Below, piece after piece: positions 50,318 through 53,341 of a stretch of DNA of 53,341 nt; position 1 is the first letter of the stretch, and the number at the start of each line of letters is the position of its first letter. Source of the stretch: Rhizobium sp. CG5 (GTDB lineage Bacteria; Pseudomonadota; Alphaproteobacteria; Rhizobiales; Rhizobiaceae); contig NZ_JABAEF010000030.1 in the NCBI RefSeq assembly GCF_023701945.1, forward strand, positions 1-53,341, read 5' to 3'. The notes under the pieces were generated by a model, which saw only the letters and a program-made list of their open reading frames with translations, did no database searches and was not told the DNA's origin. Made by a program: the position numbers and the translations under genes.

Positions 50318-52446
50318 ACGTTCTCGTCGCTTTTGCAGCGACGCTCGAAGCGCCCGCGGAACGCGCTTTGCTCGCTATGACCCTAAGCGAAGTTGGGTAT
50401 ACGCTGATAAATATTGGCGATCGACGCGGCATTTCGTTCCTAAAAAACGCTGTGGGAATGAATGTAGATTCGACCTTGACGAGTCGTTGGCGTCACACGG
50501 TTGACGTTTGGCAAAGCCACCACGGCCCCGCGATCAACGAGGTCGGTGCCGCAGATGAGGACAAGGGTGACGGTGGCCAGACGGACTTATTCGGTCAGCT
50601 AACCCGCGTCCAACACCTCCTCGACGAAGGGCGCCATGCGGAAGCGAAGCAGTTAGCCAGGCTAGTGATTCCGAGCGCGGAGGACAAATCAGTTAAGTTC
50701 AGTGCGTTACCGTCCCTTGCGCTGTGTCACTATGGGCTCGGAGAGACGGATGCGGCGCTTCGTATTGCTCGCGAAGCCATGTCGCTCGCTAGTGAAATAA
50801 ATGATCCCCGGCAAAAGATGCTCGCTCATCGAACCTTGGCTCTGATCCATATGCTGAAAGGCGAGGCGCTGTTCGCACTTTCGAATCTCACTTCGGGAAT
50901 GCAACTCGGCGAAGGAGTACTGGAGAAAGTCAGCAATCTTCCGTTTCGACGATCGGCGATCTTGGAACTGAACTCACTCGCCGAATTGGCCGCTGAAATC
51001 TATTGTGCGTCCGGAATGTATGAAAGGCTCCTGCACTTCCTTGAATTCTGTCGCGCCCCCAATCTCTACAAGTGGATGAATCTGGAAACCACCTTCCAAT
51101 CCGCCAATCTGCCGCAAGAAATACGCACCAAGATCCGCGAAATGGCTCGAACTATTCGTGCGCTAGATGTCGCGCTGGACTCGGATCTTTTTAACGACAG
51201 TTTCAGACCTGATAGACACGCTAAACTAACTAAAGTGCGCAACGAAACACAAGAAGAGTTTGATCGCATTTGCCGCGAATCAGGGTTGCAAGCACTGGCT
51301 AGCAGTAGAATTGATTCTACCTTTGAATCGCTGGCCAAACGGGTTTTGCAAGATGGGATAGCCATCGTCTCATTGTTTCAGGGCCGCGAACGTGGCATCC
51401 TTGTTGGAGCGATCCAAGACAATGGGAATGTTCAGTACTTCGGTAAGTCCTTGCCGACCACTCTTGAGAGCCTGCGGGCTTCCTTTGAAGCAAGGGAGGG
51501 TTACACTTCTTCTTCCGATGGCGGCGTTGTGGCCCGAAAGCGGGCACTGGGCAGCGCAAAGGAGCCACCGTTTTGCGGTCCCGCGAACTTGGAAAAAATC
51601 CACTACGAAACCCTGGAGAGCCTCCGCCGCTTTTCGGGCATCAAGATCGAACACTTGATCGTCATTCCTCACGACGCGTTGGCTCTCCTTCCATGGTGGC
51701 GCTTGGCCGACAATCTCGACTGCAGCCTCACCATCGCCCCAAGTATCGGAGTCGCTGCCGTTTGTAAGGCTCGACAACGGCAACTGCATGGCCCTTCGAT
51801 CATCGTCGGGGATTCTTCCGGTACTCTTGCATTTGCGAAGGCCGAGACAGAGGCGATCGCCGAATCGCGGGGATCGGACGCTTCCAACCTAACAAAACTT
51901 GTTCGCGATGTTATTGATGCTGCGCCAGAAGCCAACTTTTTGAGTTTCTCCTGCCACGGAAACTACGACAATCACGATCCCTACCGTTCTCATCTTGAGG
52001 TGGAGGGAAACAGCGATGGCCTCGACCACAACGCTGGTCTGACGGTCAAAGTGGTGATGTCGAGATTGTCACTCAACAATTGCCGGCTAGCGATCTTGTC
52101 AGCATGCGAATCCGGAGTTCCCGACTTGCATCAGAGCGGAGAAACGACAGGATTGCCAAGTGCGTTCTTAGTTGCGGGCGCTAAGACCGTTATCGCCAGC
52201 CTATGGCCCGTGGATGACGCAGCAACCTACATTCTAATGCGTTACTTCATGAGTGAATGGGCTGGCGGCGGCGGACGCACGCAAAGTCCGGCCGTCGCAT
52301 TGAAACAAGCAAGAAGAGCTCTTTCAGCTACGACAGTGGAACAAGCACTGGAATTGCTCGGTTCTGACGCCGACTTGCCGCCAGGACCCTTTCCATTTTC
52401 AGATCCCACTTTTGTCGACGCGTTTCACTGTTTTGGCACCTGGTAG
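50200..52446 (+). CDS. TPR-CHAT caspase-like protease (frame 2)
   Basis: A 748-residue frame. Residues ~1-370 are TPR-like helices (ALPSLALCHYGLGETDAALRI; AHRTLALIHMLKGEALFAL). The C-terminal ~280 residues are a CHAT domain of clan CD: IEHLIVIPHDALALLPWW, then the catalytic His586 in FSCHG and Cys636 in LSACESG, then VAGAKTVIASLWPVDD. CHAT proteases act after TPR-mediated sensing, as in the CRISPR-linked TPR-CHAT (Csx29) and gasdermin-activating proteases. Neither CRISPR nor gasdermin genes are seen here. Codon use is less GC-rich than in blocks A and B. A TTG at 50200 could start it alone, but the upstream frame more likely supplies the N-terminus. Confidence 0.83.
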   Translation: MQQAQRLLHERRLSRISALDSVAAIGDTIRTQGLHDSGVDVLVAFAATLEAPAERALLAMTLSEVGYTLINIGDRRGISFLKNAVGMNVDSTLTSRWRHTVDVWQSHHGPAINEVGAADEDKGDGGQTDLFGQLTRVQHLLDEGRHAEAKQLARLVIPSAEDKSVKFSALPSLALCHYGLGETDAALRIAREAMSLASEINDPRQKMLAHRTLALIHMLKGEALFALSNLTSGMQLGEGVLEKVSNLPFRRSAILELNSLAELAAEIYCASGMYERLLHFLEFCRAPNLYKWMNLETTFQSANLPQEIRTKIREMARTIRALDVALDSDLFNDSFRPDRHAKLTKVRNETQEEFDRICRESGLQALASSRIDSTFESLAKRVLQDGIAIVSLFQGRERGILVGAIQDNGNVQYFGKSLPTTLESLRASFEAREGYTSSSDGGVVARKRALGSAKEPPFCGPANLEKIHYETLESLRRFSGIKIEHLIVIPHDALALLPWWRLADNLDCSLTIAPSIGVAAVCKARQRQLHGPSIIVGDSSGTLAFAKAETEAIAESRGSDASNLTKLVRDVIDAAPEANFLSFSCHGNYDNHDPYRSHLEVEGNSDGLDHNAGLTVKVVMSRLSLNNCRLAILSACESGVPDLHQSGETTGLPSAFLVAGAKTVIASLWPVDDAATYILMRYFMSEWAGGGGRTQSPAVALKQARRALSATTVEQALELLGSDADLPPGPFPFSDPTFVDAFHCFGTW

Positions 52447-52635
52447 TGCCCCATAACTTTCAGGTTAGGATCAGCGCGTCGTAGGAGCGTCCGAACTTAT
52501 CAGGTCTGGGGCGAGCAGATAGCGCGCCGTTAGGCGGTGGCGCGGAGAACCGGAATTTGCGCCCTATGTCCCCCCATGAGCCGCGAACTAGTCCCGCCGA
52601 TTGCACGCTATTTTACGCTACAGAGGTCGAAAGGA

Positions 52636-53214
52636 TGTGACCTTGCCCCGCTGAACTAATCCATTTTGAAGTAAGCTCTGGCCTATTGAGAGGACCAGAG
52701 AATGAAGCGCAACCGTTTCACAGACGAACAGATTATCGGCATACTGAAGGAGCACGAGGCGGGCACGCCGGTCTCGGAGCTTTGCCGCAAGCACGGCGTC
52801 AGCGATGCGAGCATCTACAAATGGAAGGCCAAATTCGGCGGTATGGACGTATCCGAAGCCAAGCGGCTGAAGACTCTTGAGGACGAGAACGCGAAGCTGA
52901 AGCGGCTTCTGGCGGATGCGATGCTCGACAATGCTGCTTTGAAAGACCTCTTGTGAAATAAGTGGTGACGCCCGCAGCAAGGCGGAACGCTGTCACTCAT
53001 CTGATGGATCACCACCAGATGAGTGAACGGCGGGCGTGTAAAGCCAGCGGCTTTTGCCGAATGACGATCCGTTACGAAACCAGACGCAGCGACGATGATC
53101 GTCTTCGCGAGCGGATGAAAGCATTGGCGCATGAACGCCGTCGCTTCGGTTATCGACGCATCCACGTGCTGCTCAAACGCGAAGGGCACCGTGTGAACCA
53201 CAAGAAGCTCTTCC
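52636..53214 (+). mobile_element. IS3-family (IS407-like) element, 3' part lost
   Basis: The left end TGTGACCTTGCCCCGCTGA is of the IS407/IS3 type and lies 66 bp before the orfA start. orfA is intact; orfB is cut after HKKLF at about 53213 by the sequence that begins an IS21-type end. The 190 bases between the CHAT gene and this end (52447-52635) have no gene. Confidence 0.75.
52702..52956 (+). CDS. IS3-family transposase OrfA
   Basis: An 84-residue protein: HTH_Tnp_1 fold (FTDEQIIGILKEHEAG; ELCRKHGVSDASIYKWKAKFGG) followed by a leucine-zipper helix (LKTLEDENAKLKRLLADAML). This is the DNA-binding OrfA of IS407-type elements. OrfB is normally made by a -1 frameshift near its end. Confidence 0.88.
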   Translation: MKRNRFTDEQIIGILKEHEAGTPVSELCRKHGVSDASIYKWKAKFGGMDVSEAKRLKTLEDENAKLKRLLADAMLDNAALKDLL

Positions 53215-53237
53215 TGTGTTTCGGCGTGCAAAATTGA
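52962..53237 (+). pseudogene. IS3-family transposase OrfB, truncated
   Basis: N-terminal ~85 residues of the DDE transposase are visible (DHHQMSERRACKASGFCRMT; ERMKALAHERRRFGYRRIHV; KREGHRVNHKKLF). The usual RLYREE and the catalytic domain are missing because the IS21-type end starts here. The last residues of the frame (CFGVQN) come from that end. Inactive. Confidence 0.85.
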
Positions 53238-53341
53238 CCCCATTAGCGGGGTAATCGGCGTCCAATTTTGACCCCCTTCGGATCTATCTGACCATCCGTT
53301 TTTTTGACGGCGGATGGAGAGGGAGTTGAAGCGAGTGGATA
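53215..53341 (+). mobile_element. IS21-family element, left end (runs off the window)
   Basis: TGTTTCGGCGTGCAAAATTG begins the end, and the CAAAATTGACCCC unit recurs in the variant form CCAATTTTGACCCCC about 30 bp later. This is the multiple terminal repeat arrangement of IS21. A frame starting at ATG 53314 (MERELKRVD) matches the start of IstA. It is inserted in orfB of the IS3-type element. Confidence 0.7.

Noticed and set aside
49526..52446. CRISPR-linked TPR-CHAT (Craspase) locus
   Set aside because: No repeat-spacer array and no cas7-11-like gene anywhere in the window.

Overview
The window looks like accessory DNA from an alphaproteobacterium of the order Hyphomicrobiales (Rhizobiaceae or Brucellaceae-like). 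Codon use is GC-rich, regulators are of rhizobial type, a Liv-type ABC importer is present, and three short sites match the 3' end of guaA, a known integration target for integrative elements in this order. No ribosomal, tRNA or other core gene is visible.

Region 1 (1-5.9 kb) starts with the tail of an IS5-type transposase. It then carries three regulator/effector pairs: MerR with an alpha/beta hydrolase, AraC with a short-chain dehydrogenase, and LysR with an MFS exporter. Region 2 (5.9-10.2 kb) is a graveyard. Intact genes (LysR with an EamA transporter, a GFA-domain protein) alternate with broken pieces of an esterase, a possible HipA-like protein, a quinone reductase, a P-loop kinase and a methyltransferase. 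A short diverged repeat sits at three of the junctions.

Three guaA-type attachment sites at about 10.25, 29.72 and 38.98 kb, each followed by a diverged repeat of about 260-300 bp, divide the rest into tandem cargo blocks. Block A (10.3-29.3 kb) is a catabolic cluster: three ketosteroid-dehydrogenase-like flavoproteins, two SDRs, an AroE-like dehydrogenase, an epimerase-fold protein, a Gfo/Idh/MocA oxidoreductase, two NIPSNAP proteins, a TIM-barrel isomerase/dehydratase, a complete Liv-type importer, and AraC and IclR regulators. I infer uptake and stepwise dehydrogenation of an alicyclic keto or hydroxy acid. Block B (30.3-38.6 kb) encodes a nitroalkane-oxidase-like flavoprotein, two AraC regulators, and an operon of a cytoplasmic molybdopterin enzyme, a 7Fe ferredoxin, a ferredoxin-NADP reductase and MoaA.

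Block C (39.3-52.4 kb) is the most unusual part. A tightly overlapping four-gene operon encodes a subtilisin-trypsin double protease, a trypsin-like protease fused to a degenerate NTPase, a large STAND-type P-loop NTPase, and a NUC1-family nuclease. It is divergent from a small unknown gene and a TPR-CHAT (caspase-like) protease whose reading frame appears broken once. Catalytic residues of three protease families and of the nuclease are visible. I read this as a candidate protease-cascade/nuclease conflict (anti-phage or abortive infection) system. It is bordered on the right by an IS3-family element interrupted by an IS21-type element running off the window.
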